Of a DNA stretch of 46,238 bases, positions 7,075 to 15,161 are shown piece after piece. How positions within the stretch are numbered: position 1 is the stretch's first letter; each line of letters opens with the position of its first letter. The notes below the pieces were generated by a model. That model saw only the letters and a list, made by a program, of their open reading frames with translations, had not been told where the DNA came from and made no database searches. Location of the stretch: positions 1-46,238 of the forward strand of contig NZ_WBKM01000014.1 of assembly GCF_015714725.1 (NCBI RefSeq), read 5' to 3'. Origin of the DNA: Nostoc sp. WHI (GTDB lineage Bacteria; Cyanobacteriota; Cyanobacteriia; Cyanobacteriales; Nostocaceae). Made by a program: the position numbers and the translations under genes.

Positions 7075-8205
7075 TCAACCCCACAATCTCCTACCTGCTT
7101 TCTGGCTTAATTTTTGGTGAGTATCTTGCAACAAAGCTGGAATATCTAACTTTTCTGGACACCGGGGCAAACAGTCGCCGCATTCTGTGCAACGGTTGCC
7201 TTTCATTCCAGGAAACCAGTGACCGGCATTTTCAAACATTCCGTAACGATATTGCCCATAGTCAGTCATGTCGTATGCCACGGCGAGATTACGTAACCGT
7301 AATACCTCTGGAATATTAATATTTTCTGGGCAAGGCAAACAAGCAAAACACTGACTACATTTATCAGTTCCCAAAGCAACTTTTTCGTGATTTTCTAAAC
7401 GCCAGAAAGCAGAAATTTCTGCTGATTTTAGCTCACCATCATCGTCAGCAACTCGCAAAGGTTCCATTAATTCCTCTGGGTTTTCTGGCCCTATACTCAG
7501 AGTAGTAATCCGCTCATCACTAAGTAAAAATCGATAGTTTAATTCTAATGGTGAATACGGGTGACACAGGTCTTTTAGGGTTTGAGGTGGCGTGTAGAGC
7601 CGTCCTCCCTTATCAGCAGGAGAAATTATAAAAACGCCCATATCTTTCTCAGTTGCTAACTGAATCGCTGGTGCGTTTCTCTGGAAGAAATAGTAATAAT
7701 GCAGATTGACAAATTCAAAAAAATCTGTATTAATTACTGCCAGAATTACCTCTAATGGCCCGTGGGTGGAAAAACCAACGTGTCGCACTCGACCATCAGC
7801 AACAGCTTCTTCCACTGCTTGCATACAGCCATTTTTGGCTTGTACCCACTCTAAATGTTCCCAAGTGTTCAAGCCATGAATCCCCAGACAATCTAGATAA
7901 TCTAGCTGTAATTGTTCTAAAGATTCGTCGATGCACCGACGCATGGTGTCAGCGTCATCTGTAGGTGGAATTTTGGTAGTGACGTGAAGCCCTGTTCGGG
8001 GTACTGACAATCCAGCTTTTAACGCTCTACCAAGATACTCCTCACTTTTGCCGTAACCTCTGGCGGTTTCTAAATGATTAATTCCTAGCGCTAAGGCTTG
8101 TTCGATGGTCTGGTGAGCATTTTCAAAGGAAGCCAGGTAGCGCATTGTTCCCAGAGAAAAAACCGAAAGGCGCAGATCAGTTTTCCCAAAGCGTCGGTAT
8201 TGCAT
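7075..8205 (-). CDS. Aldo/keto reductase with C-terminal 4Fe-4S ferredoxin domain
   Basis: This is a 376-residue protein. Residues about 1-270 are an aldo/keto reductase barrel: MQYRRFGKTDLRLSVFSLG, GINHLETARGYGKSEEYLG (catalytic Tyr in RGYG; the usual Asp is Glu), HVTTKIPP (Lys) and CLGIHGL (His). The C-terminal part carries two Cys clusters, CSQCFACLPCP and CTECGDCLPRCP, able to hold Fe-S centres. Such fusions are predicted NAD(P)H-linked oxidoreductases with ferredoxin-type electron transfer; substrates are unknown. The start chosen is the ATG at MQYRRFGK, three codons inside the longest frame, because relatives begin there. Confidence 0.88.
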   Translation of the reverse strand: MQYRRFGKTDLRLSVFSLGTMRYLASFENAHQTIEQALALGINHLETARGYGKSEEYLGRALKAGLSVPRTGLHVTTKIPPTDDADTMRRCIDESLEQLQLDYLDCLGIHGLNTWEHLEWVQAKNGCMQAVEEAVADGRVRHVGFSTHGPLEVILAVINTDFFEFVNLHYYYFFQRNAPAIQLATEKDMGVFIISPADKGGRLYTPPQTLKDLCHPYSPLELNYRFLLSDERITTLSIGPENPEELMEPLRVADDDGELKSAEISAFWRLENHEKVALGTDKCSQCFACLPCPENINIPEVLRLRNLAVAYDMTDYGQYRYGMFENAGHWFPGMKGNRCTECGDCLPRCPEKLDIPALLQDTHQKLSQKAGRRLWG

Positions 8206-8230
8206 CTTTAACAAAGTTAGCAGTTATTCA

Positions 8231-8301
8231 ATTTTAGATTTTAGATTTTAGATTTTAGATTTTTTCTTCAATCCAAAATCCAAAATTCAAAATCTAAAAT
8301 T
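8231..8301. repeat. TTTTAGA heptamer array with inverted copy
   Basis: Four TTTTAGA units are followed by inverted AATCCAAAATCCAAAATT-type units, so the region can fold into one long AT-rich hairpin. It separates two reverse-strand genes and may act as a transcript end. Similar arrays occur at 9823-9882, 33973-34190 and 41111-41160, and inside the gene at 27067-27100. Confidence 0.8.
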
Positions 8302-8303
8302 GC

Positions 8304-8801
8304 CTAGCTGTCGCCATTACCAAAGCGCTTGATCAAATCTTCGGGACGGAGATTGGAAATAAATTCGCGGAAAGCTTGCTGTTCGGCTTCATCTGCATCA
8401 CGATCAACAGGGATAGAAGCATCCGCAATCACTTCTTCCATTACCCAGATGGGGGTATTTGTACGGAGGGCAATGGCGATCGCATCGCTAGGACGCGCGT
8501 CAATTTCTTTTTTGACCTCGCCTTGCTGGACGATTAAAGCTGCATAAAATGTATCCTTTTGCAGGGAATGAATGATCACCTTTTCCAGAGTCATGTTCCA
8601 AGTCTCTAGAAAATTCACAATCAGGTCGTGGGTTAAGGGTCTGGGAGGCTTCTGATTCTCCAGTGCGCCCATAATTGCCCTAGCCTGTTCCTGACCGATG
8701 TAAATTGGTAAAGCCCGCCGATCTGAAGAATCTTTCAAAAGTACGATTGGGCTGCGGGTTATGGCATCTAATGCTATGCCAGCGACTTTCATTTCAATCA
8801 T
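8304..8801 (-). CDS. Bifunctional nuclease family protein (DUF151/BFN)
   Basis: This 165-residue protein begins MIEMKVAGIALDAITRSPIV and contains LPIYIGQEQARAIMGALEN, RPLTHDLI and ARPSDAIAIALRTNTPIWV, the conserved core of DUF151 proteins. Plant and bacterial members have been reported to cleave RNA and DNA; the role in cyanobacteria is not settled. The C-terminal acidic stretch (DRDADEAEQQAFREFISNL) is normal for cyanobacterial members. It is a single gene with its own upstream space. Confidence 0.88.
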   Translation of the reverse strand: MIEMKVAGIALDAITRSPIVLLKDSSDRRALPIYIGQEQARAIMGALENQKPPRPLTHDLIVNFLETWNMTLEKVIIHSLQKDTFYAALIVQQGEVKKEIDARPSDAIAIALRTNTPIWVMEEVIADASIPVDRDADEAEQQAFREFISNLRPEDLIKRFGNGDS

Positions 8802-9141
8802 TGGCTAAGCCTCTACAATCCTTTGAGAGCCTTGAGTGCTGTGTAATAAATAGTACTCTTTCTTGGGCGGTTTGGCGACAGTAATAAACATAAGCATTTG
8901 TTCTCTATAATTGCTTCTACTAAACTCCGAACTTGTGGTGAACACCAGAGTAAGTCAAATTGGTCTTCTTAAAGAATAACCTTCTTACCGAAAGTATGCC
9001 TTGTGAACGATGCTAATGTGTTAATATTCCTATACGAAAAAAGTCAGAATTTATACTGAAATAGTCTCCATTCGTGTGATAATTACGAATTAATTTCAGC
9101 CAAAATTAGGCAATAAATAAAGTTAGTTTGACAAAAAAGCC
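8802..9141. other. Intergenic region upstream of the riboflavin synthase gene
   Basis: It separates divergent genes (BFN leftward, riboflavin synthase rightward), so promoters for both should lie here. I see no convincing FMN riboswitch: the paired AGGGY/TCCC core elements expected upstream of riboflavin genes are missing. No coding sequence is supported. Confidence 0.5.
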
Positions 9142-9822
9142 GTGTTTACAGGATTAATCCAGGCATTAGGAACAATGAAACCCTTAGGGGGCGATTCTTG
9201 GCAAATTACTTGTGTAAGCCAGTCAGGTGAAGTAATTATGCAAGATTTGGCTTATGGTGACAGTGTTGCAGTAGATGGTGTTTGCTTGACAGTGGAAAAA
9301 GTTTTAAAAGACGGGTTTATGGCCACGGCTTCACCAGAAACGCTACGCCGCACAACTCTCTCAGGTGAACAAACACAACAGAGATATGTCAATTTAGAAG
9401 CATCGCTAAAGGTGGGCAGCAAAGTTGGCGGTCATTTTGTGATGGGTCATGTAGACGGCATCGGTCGATTGCTAGTGGCAGAACAAACGGCTAGTTCTTG
9501 GGAAATGACCTTTATTGCATCCGAGGCGATCGCACGATACATTGTCCCTAAAGGTAGCATAGCCGTCAATGGCATCAGCCTCACAGTAGCCGTTTATGAG
9601 CCAGAACTCTACCAATTCAAGGTGGCGGTAATTCCTCTCACATACACCGAGACAAATCTTCGCTATTTGGTTTCTGGCAGCTTGGTGAATTTAGAAGGGG
9701 ATATTCTTGGCAAATACGTGGAAAAATTCCTTTATTCTGGCAACCCAAACACCAGAGCCACTGATGACAATAGTACAGATGGCATTACACCCGCATTCTT
9801 AGCAGAACATGGGTATTTGTAA
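9142..9822 (+). CDS. ribE: Riboflavin synthase alpha subunit
   Basis: This enzyme makes riboflavin and a pyrimidine by dismutating two molecules of 6,7-dimethyl-8-ribityllumazine. The 226 residues form two homologous lumazine-binding halves: the first opens MFTGLIQALGTMKPLGG with GDSVAVDGVCLTV, the second contains GGHFVMGHVDGIGRL and GSIAVNGISLTVAV. The final residues (KYVEKFLY and a polar tail) give normal length. The start is a GTG, supported by the invariant MFTGLI beginning. It is a stand-alone gene ending in an AT-rich hairpin shared with the convergent M23 gene. Confidence 0.95.
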   Translation: MFTGLIQALGTMKPLGGDSWQITCVSQSGEVIMQDLAYGDSVAVDGVCLTVEKVLKDGFMATASPETLRRTTLSGEQTQQRYVNLEASLKVGSKVGGHFVMGHVDGIGRLLVAEQTASSWEMTFIASEAIARYIVPKGSIAVNGISLTVAVYEPELYQFKVAVIPLTYTETNLRYLVSGSLVNLEGDILGKYVEKFLYSGNPNTRATDDNSTDGITPAFLAEHGYL

Positions 9823-9882
9823 ATTTTAGATTTTAGATTTTGGATTTTAGATTTTAAATTAGTCTAAAATCCAAAATTCTAA
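9823..9882. terminator. AT-rich palindromic heptamer array between convergent genes
   Basis: TTTTAGATTTTAGATTTTGG-type units are followed by inverted AGTCTAAAATCCAAAATTC, directly between the stops of the rightward riboflavin synthase gene and the leftward M23 gene. The fold could end transcription from both sides. It lacks a GC-rich stem, so its strength as a terminator is uncertain. Confidence 0.5.
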
Positions 9883-9883
9883 T

Positions 9884-11413
9884 CTAGCTGCCTGGTCGCT
9901 GGCTTACCTGAGCAGTTTGTAAAGATTGTACTAATTGGTTGAGGCCGCTTTGTAAATTCGCGCTTGGGTCAGTAGCAACCCATCCATCCTTTGTCAGGTG
10001 GCGAACTTCAAAGTGCAGGTGAGGGCCTGTAGAGTTACCGGTGCTGCCAACTCGCCCGATCATAGTTCCAGGTTCTACCCACTGACCAGGTTGAACAAAG
10101 ATTTCTGACATGTGACCGTAGAGCGTTTGTTCAGCAGATTTGTGATTCAGGGTAACAGTTAAACCATAACCACCCAACCAGTTTGCAGTTTCTACTTGAC
10201 CAGCAGCAGCCGCTAAAACTGGCGTTCCCATAGCTGCACCTATATCTGTACCAGAGTGGAACCGTTGATTACCTGTGATTGGGTGAACTCGCCAACCAAA
10301 CATAGAAGTAATGGAAGCGGGGACTGATAGCGGAAACATCATTCCCGTACCACTATAGGCAACTCTCCCCGTGTAGGGAATTTGCGGCAGTACTGAGGCA
10401 AGCGAAAAGTCGTAAGCTACGATGCCGGGGCGGGGTGCAATGTTGCCATCTGCCATTGGTGGGGGTAAAGTACCACCACTGGGTGCGATGGGAGTTGCAC
10501 TCACTCTGGTAGTGGCGAACTCGCCGGGATTAGGGATAAACCGATTCTGGCGCAATCCGCTCTTAGTGACACCATTAGAACCACCTTGAGTAGCACGCCA
10601 TCTGCTGGTGCTGCCAGTAGTTGTAATCTGCCGCACGGGGGAAACTACTGCTAATTGTGCATTTTGACTTCTTCTGAGCCAATTAGGTGCTGGTTTACCA
10701 TTAGAATTAGCTACATTTCTCTGGGGTAATTTGGCGCAAACGCCGCCTAATACGCTTTGCCCTGAAGGTAAAATGGTTCGGCAACCACTGGAGCGTTCTG
10801 TGAGAATTACAGAATTTGGTGCTTGATAAGTAGCTGTTGTACCACTGTCATAACTATTAGGATCAATATAGGCGTTATTATAATCCTTGGTTTTCCCCGC
10901 CGTTGTATTGGCAGTGCTGTTTGAGTTGTTCGATGGTTGAGCAACTTCTCTTAGTTTTTCAGGTAAAGAGCGGACAGGAGTATTAGGTTTTTCCTGTCTC
11001 ACCCTTGCAGGAGCAACCTGGGGCTTTGACTGTCTGATAATAACAACAGGTTGGGCAGCTTCGATTTTGGGTATAGATTGCCTAACCGGCTCTTTTGATT
11101 GAGCAACCTCTGACTTACGTAGTCTTTGTTTGAGTCTGGCTCGCCGTTGGGAAAATTCCGGTTGTGCTGGCGCTGCTTGGGGTGCAACAGTCTGTTTTGT
11201 AACTGTCGGTGGCTGGTAACTTTCAACAGTGGGAACGATGTTGTCTATTTGTGTTTCCGTTTGGGCAAACACGAAACCGCCACTAAGGAGGCTGACGCTA
11301 CTCAGCCAACAGAGGCTCTGAGCGGGTAGCGTAGAGGCAAAGCGTTTTTTTGTCACACCTTGCTGCCATAAGTAATGTAAACGATGATGGGCAGAATTAT
11401 TGCGCTGCGTCAT
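9884..11413 (-). CDS. M23/LytM-family peptidoglycan peptidase, secreted
   Basis: This 509-residue protein has a hydrophobic segment near residues 35-52 (LCWLSSVSLLSGGFVFAQ) after a basic N-terminus, a long low-complexity Pro/Gln/Ser-rich linker (about 55-360), and a C-terminal LytM domain. Zinc-site motifs are visible: FHSGTDIGAAMGTPV (His and Asp) and GPHLHFEVRH (HxH), with LYGHMSEIF between. It should cut peptide bridges in peptidoglycan in the periplasm, or act as a divisome-type activator if inactive; the ligands look intact. The N-terminus before the hydrophobic core contains GC-rich repeat-like DNA (about 11315-11340). Confidence 0.88.
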   Translation of the reverse strand: MTQRNNSAHHRLHYLWQQGVTKKRFASTLPAQSLCWLSSVSLLSGGFVFAQTETQIDNIVPTVESYQPPTVTKQTVAPQAAPAQPEFSQRRARLKQRLRKSEVAQSKEPVRQSIPKIEAAQPVVIIRQSKPQVAPARVRQEKPNTPVRSLPEKLREVAQPSNNSNSTANTTAGKTKDYNNAYIDPNSYDSGTTATYQAPNSVILTERSSGCRTILPSGQSVLGGVCAKLPQRNVANSNGKPAPNWLRRSQNAQLAVVSPVRQITTTGSTSRWRATQGGSNGVTKSGLRQNRFIPNPGEFATTRVSATPIAPSGGTLPPPMADGNIAPRPGIVAYDFSLASVLPQIPYTGRVAYSGTGMMFPLSVPASITSMFGWRVHPITGNQRFHSGTDIGAAMGTPVLAAAAGQVETANWLGGYGLTVTLNHKSAEQTLYGHMSEIFVQPGQWVEPGTMIGRVGSTGNSTGPHLHFEVRHLTKDGWVATDPSANLQSGLNQLVQSLQTAQVSQRPGS

Positions 11414-11503
11414 TTGTTCTCTCAGTTGTGTGTAATTAGCCTAAAGAGATGATGCTAGTGGTTTGTCTTGCCCAAAGAGCGAAATTTTGAACAAACCTAA
11501 AAT

Positions 11504-12364
11504 TTAAACGGAAGATTTATGGTATCCCAAACTGATTGTACCGGGTTCAATATAAATTTCCGGTGTTATTTGTTCCTTTGTATCGCCTGTTTCTAAATCA
11601 ACTCGTAAATTTCCTTGAGGAGTCACCCCAACTACAGTACCTGAAAGATTATTGACGTACACCTGATCACCCATGTTTGTAAGCAAATCTAAATAGCGAG
11701 ATAAGAGTATGCTTACTCCTTCTTGGGAAAGGCATTCCATACCGGATTCTATTCCCAGTAACACTGTAGAGGTTAGCATTTCCAGACAAGGAATTGGTCT
11801 GAAATCTTGGGAAGCTTGCCACGATTCGAGATTGATTCCAGTTTCCGGTACTGAGTTTGTCCAGTTAATACCAACACCAATCACTGCTTGGGTGATTTGT
11901 CCTTTGTTTACTTTGGTTTCTGTCAAAATGCCGCCTAGTTTGCGACCATCTAAAACTAAATCATTGGGCCATTTTATGCCAACATTTACGCCACATTGCC
12001 GCAATTGGAAAGCAATTCCCCAAGCAGTAGCGAAAGTTAGCTGGTAACTGTCAGTAGCTTCTATTTTAGGAATGTAGATACCTTGCAGCTTGTCGAAAGA
12101 AATTGCCACGGAAAGATATAGTCCCCCAGCAGGAGAAATCCATTTACGTCCCCATTGTCCACGGCCGGCAGTTTGCTGAGTTGCAATTACTACTGTTCCT
12201 GAAATAGCCCCTTGGTTGAGCAAGTCCCAGAGTGTTTGATTAGTTGAGGAGACACTTTCAAAAATGTGGAGGGAAAATGGTAAATATGTATACTTACGCC
12301 CTGCTTTCAAGGCTGCTTCTAAGTTTTGCAGATCAAATTCCACAGCAGTTAACCCAAATTCCAT
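11504..12364 (-). CDS. birA: Biotin-[acetyl-CoA carboxylase] ligase
   Basis: This attaches biotin to the biotin carrier protein of acetyl-CoA carboxylase via biotinyl-AMP. In 286 residues it shows FESVSSTNQTLWDLL, ATQQTAGRGQWGRKW (biotinyl-AMP loop) and GIKWPNDLVLDGRKLGG (catalytic Lys region), plus a C-terminal beta domain. There is no N-terminal DNA-binding helix-turn-helix, so it should be monofunctional and not a repressor like E. coli BirA. It is divergent from pgeF, with under 60 bp between the two starts, so promoters probably overlap. Confidence 0.92.
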   Translation of the reverse strand: MEFGLTAVEFDLQNLEAALKAGRKYTYLPFSLHIFESVSSTNQTLWDLLNQGAISGTVVIATQQTAGRGQWGRKWISPAGGLYLSVAISFDKLQGIYIPKIEATDSYQLTFATAWGIAFQLRQCGVNVGIKWPNDLVLDGRKLGGILTETKVNKGQITQAVIGVGINWTNSVPETGINLESWQASQDFRPIPCLEMLTSTVLLGIESGMECLSQEGVSILLSRYLDLLTNMGDQVYVNNLSGTVVGVTPQGNLRVDLETGDTKEQITPEIYIEPGTISLGYHKSSV

Positions 12365-12421
12365 TGTTCAAGTTAGCATTGATTGGCTGATGAGTGATTT
12401 TCTGTTTAGGTTTAGTTCAAG

Positions 12422-13207
12422 ATGCACACTTGGCACTGGCGCAATTGGGAAGGACTGCCCTATCTGACTTGTAGTATTCTGGAACAATGGGATCACGGCT
12501 TTTTTACCCAGCAGTTTTGGCCGCGATCGCCACAAGATTTGACAGAAGTGCTGCAATCAAAGGCATCAGTCTATCGTTTAAAGCAAGTACATGGCAATAC
12601 TGTTCTCACCCCCCAAGAAATTGACAGCCTCTTAAGCACCCTTGGAGACGATTTAGCATCGGCAGATGGTTTAATCAGCGAACAGCCTCTACAAGCTGTT
12701 TGGGTCGCTAGTGCAGATTGTACACCCGTGTTAATTGGGGATGTGAAAACTGGACGGGTGGCAGCATTACACGCAGGCTGGCGGGGGACTGCTAAGAAAA
12801 TTGTGCCTCTAGCGATCGCTCGATTCCAATCCCAAGGCAGCCAAATATATGATTTACGGATTGCGATGGGCCCGGCCATCGCTGGTGAGGTTTACCAAGT
12901 CTCTATTGATGTAGCTGCTGAAATCGGTGCTAGCATTATACCATATCAAGACGAACAAAAAATCGTTGAAGCCTTGCATGAGCTACCAAATTCACCTTTG
13001 CTGGAAGATTCCAATCCTGGAAAGGTACGGCTGGATGTCCGGCGAGTGAATAGCTTACAAATGGAAAACATGGGGATTAGTACAGAACAAATTGCGATCG
13101 CACCTTATTGTACTTTCCAAACTCCAGAGCATTTCTTTTCTTACCGCCGGGAAAAAGAGAAAAAGGTGCAATGGTCAGGAATTGTTAGCCGCAAAACGAG
13201 TTCCTAG
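12422..13207 (+). CDS. pgeF: Peptidoglycan editing factor PgeF (YfiH/DUF152 family)
   Basis: The 261 residues carry the family's metal/active-site motifs: HGFFTQQF, LKQVHGNTV, SADGLISEQP, ASADCTPVLIGD and ALHAGWRGTAKKIV (conserved His, Cys, His). Members were once called laccase-like polyphenol oxidases; YfiH/PgeF removes L-Ser wrongly built into UDP-MurNAc precursors, and some members act on nucleosides. The final REKEKKVQWSGIVSRK is the usual end. It is a single gene following a short divergent promoter region. Confidence 0.9.
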   Translation: MHTWHWRNWEGLPYLTCSILEQWDHGFFTQQFWPRSPQDLTEVLQSKASVYRLKQVHGNTVLTPQEIDSLLSTLGDDLASADGLISEQPLQAVWVASADCTPVLIGDVKTGRVAALHAGWRGTAKKIVPLAIARFQSQGSQIYDLRIAMGPAIAGEVYQVSIDVAAEIGASIIPYQDEQKIVEALHELPNSPLLEDSNPGKVRLDVRRVNSLQMENMGISTEQIAIAPYCTFQTPEHFFSYRREKEKKVQWSGIVSRKTSS

Positions 13208-13265
13208 TACAGTACGGCGTAAATAAGCCATCCATTTGTAATGTCTGAAACCCTTGCTAAAACTT

Positions 13266-13300
13266 AATTACGAATTACGAATTACGAATTACGAATTACG
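13266..13300. repeat. Heptamer repeat AATTACG x5
   Basis: Five perfect consecutive AATTACG units lie between the convergent pgeF and protease genes. This is one of the classic Nostoc short tandem repeat classes. Copy number at such loci varies among strains, which would make it a strain marker. Confidence 0.9.
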
Positions 13301-13315
13301 CAAAGCGGTACTAGC

Positions 13316-13768
13316 CTATATTCTCATCACCGGATAGTTAGGATGCTCAGGATTCGGAATAAGTCGCTGATTTCTACAGTCCACCAGTAAATCCAGCGTC
13401 TCAAGCACCGTTTGTCCAATCAGGACAATATTACCTGTAACTAATGTGGCTTCGGTAGTTTCCCGTCCTGTCAATTCAATAATTACGGGTTCAGTCACGC
13501 CTATAGATTCTTCGCTACCGTTGGCGTATTGAGCAATCTGCTGTCCTCGAATTCTCAAACCAAGTTGCTGGACAATAGACATGGGTAGGACAGTACGTAC
13601 TGCCCCAGTGTCCACTAATGCTTCAGTTTCGTACACCCGTAGCATATTTGGATTGAGCATTCCTCGACTAACAAGCGCTTCATCAATGGCATTGGTGAGC
13701 TTGACTTTGACGCGAACTGCACCCATAGGTTGATTGTCGGCAGGATGGGAATGATTGAGATTTACCAT
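13316..13768 (-). CDS. Retropepsin-like aspartic protease family protein
   Basis: The protein (150 aa) carries the single active-site motif of clan AA proteases, ALVDTGAVRTVLPMSIVQQL, a flap-like segment around ANGSEESIG, and a C-terminal GQTVLETLDLLVDCRNQRL matching the hydrophobic-Gly region of such folds. These proteins work as dimers. Cyanobacterial examples are common, short and of unknown substrate. It is last in a leftward cluster with a second protease-like gene 43 bp upstream. Confidence 0.85.
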   Translation of the reverse strand: MVNLNHSHPADNQPMGAVRVKVKLTNAIDEALVSRGMLNPNMLRVYETEALVDTGAVRTVLPMSIVQQLGLRIRGQQIAQYANGSEESIGVTEPVIIELTGRETTEATLVTGNIVLIGQTVLETLDLLVDCRNQRLIPNPEHPNYPVMRI

Positions 13769-13811
13769 AATTGGTGTATTTTGGAAAATTCTTTAAGTGT
13801 AAGTAACTTAA

Positions 13812-14192
13812 TTACTTATCCACTATTTCAAGGGTTAATATTCCTTTCGGTTTGTTAACGACCAACTGCATAATGTCCAGCCACAACGAACCTATGATGG
13901 TATCAGGAATTTCATCTCCAACATGGACGGGAATCATAATTTCAGTTCCGTCAATAATGAGTTTACCTTCATAGATATCGAATCGTGCTTTCCCTCGCGC
14001 TGTCTGCATTTCAATCTGTGCAGTCATCAATGACCACTCCAATACTTCCAAGTCTTGAGTATTGATAGCTAACCACCCATCTGTAAACCCAGTATCGAGT
14101 AAAGCTTCAACAGAAAATTTGTCATTATTAGCAGCAACAAGCTCAATTTCAAATAATAACTCACCATTATTGCCAAACGAACCTGCAATCAT
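13812..14192 (-). CDS. Second aspartyl-protease-like protein (126 aa)
   Basis: It contains VEALLDTGFTDGWLAINTQD, with the Asp-Thr-Gly motif of retropepsin-like folds, and a C-terminal DTIIGSLWLDIMQLVVNKP like the hydrophobic-Gly strand (IIGxxWL). It is unlike its neighbour at 13316-13768 outside these motifs, so it is not a recent duplicate. Its start overlaps the stop of the upstream gene by 4 bp (ATGA), so they are translationally coupled. Confidence 0.75.
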   Translation of the reverse strand: MIAGSFGNNGELLFEIELVAANNDKFSVEALLDTGFTDGWLAINTQDLEVLEWSLMTAQIEMQTARGKARFDIYEGKLIIDGTEIMIPVHVGDEIPDTIIGSLWLDIMQLVVNKPKGILTLEIVDK

Positions 14193-14506
14193 AACCTGCC
14201 GCAGGTTCCTGTATCGTTGAGTCTGAATATAGTGAGTTTTACTTCGTTAGTGTTGCCGTAAACATTGTGGATTTTTTCCATTATCCCCAAGAGTGTTGGG
14301 TCAATGAGGTACTGTTCTGTTTCAGGATCGATGGCAATATGCCAGTTGTAATGCGTTTCGATCAGAGTTGGACGTAAGCGCTCGAAAACAGGACGACACC
14401 GCATAGCAAAAGCATCACGTTTTTCCTGGCGCTGGCTTACTTCTTCAGGTGCTAAGTTTGATGCTGGTAGAATGCGGGTGCGTCGTGGCTGAGATACCTG
14501 TGTCAT
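14189..14506 (-). CDS. Conserved small hypothetical partner of protease-like gene
   Basis: This 105-residue soluble protein begins MTQVSQPRRTRILPASNLAP. Its centre, RCRPVFERLRPTLIETHYNW followed by HIAIDPETEQYLIDP, is well folded in appearance and acidic at the end. I do not recognise a named family. The 4-bp overlap with the aspartyl-protease-like gene, and small partner-first order, resemble the layout of toxin-antitoxin-like or regulator/effector pairs. That functional idea is inference only. Confidence 0.65.
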   Translation of the reverse strand: MTQVSQPRRTRILPASNLAPEEVSQRQEKRDAFAMRCRPVFERLRPTLIETHYNWHIAIDPETEQYLIDPTLLGIMEKIHNVYGNTNEVKLTIFRLNDTGTCGRL

Positions 14507-14593
14507 ATCATTCTCTGTTCATATATCAATATAATTGTGCCGCATCTTAGTTAGGCTTGGTACATTGAAAGATATAATTCCAAGGATGCCCCG

Positions 14594-15160
14594 ATGAACC
14601 AGACTTCGACTAACCAAGTACGGTGGGCAACTGCCGATTTAGAGTTATTGCCAGACAACGGCAATCGCTATGAAATTGTAGACGGAGAATTATTTGTGAC
14701 ACGCGCACCACACTGGGGTCATCAAGAAGTTACTGACAATATCTGTACAGAGTTAAAACTATGGTCACGGCAGACTGGTTTAGGAAAGCCTGTAAGTGGT
14801 GCTGGGATTATCTTTACCGATGCTGATAACGTCATCCCTGATGTGGTTTGGATTAGCAATCAACGATTAGCTTCTGTGCTGGATGATGCTGGACATTTAA
14901 CAGCTGCACCAGAGTTGGTGGTTGAGGTTCTCTCCCCTGGAGAGGAAAACGAACGACGTGATCGACAGGTGAAGCTGAAACTCTATGCTGCTCAAGGTGT
15001 TCGAGAATACTGGATTGTTGATTGGCAGTTACAGCAAATTCAAGTTTATCGACGAGAGCAAGCAACACTGGTGCTAATAGAAACGTTATTTAGCAACGAT
15101 AATCTGAGTTCACCGTTACTACCTGGGTTCACTTGCGATGTTGCGCGTTTGTTCAGTTAA
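14594..15160 (+). CDS. Uma2-family putative endonuclease (PD-(D/E)XK fold)
   Basis: Typical length (188 aa) and motifs: YEIVDGELFVTRAPHWGHQE, a metal-site strand VIPDVVWISNQRL, the core PELVVEVLSPGEENERRD, and KLKLYAAQGVREYWIVDW. These give the Asp, Glu and Lys pattern of the restriction-endonuclease-like fold. Uma2 proteins are massively expanded in filamentous cyanobacteria and their targets are unknown. It is divergent from the protease cluster. A second member sits at 22910-23533. Confidence 0.88.
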   Translation: MNQTSTNQVRWATADLELLPDNGNRYEIVDGELFVTRAPHWGHQEVTDNICTELKLWSRQTGLGKPVSGAGIIFTDADNVIPDVVWISNQRLASVLDDAGHLTAAPELVVEVLSPGEENERRDRQVKLKLYAAQGVREYWIVDWQLQQIQVYRREQATLVLIETLFSNDNLSSPLLPGFTCDVARLFS

Positions 15161-15161
15161 G

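Noticed and set aside
8802..9141. FMN riboswitch before riboflavin synthase
   Set aside because: The conserved paired core words of the RFN element are not present, and single-gene ribE in cyanobacteria often lacks one.
13266..13300. Possible CRISPR-like array
   Set aside because: Units are 7 bp, directly adjacent and without spacers; this is a heptamer tandem repeat. No cas genes or 25-40 bp repeats with unique spacers were seen anywhere.
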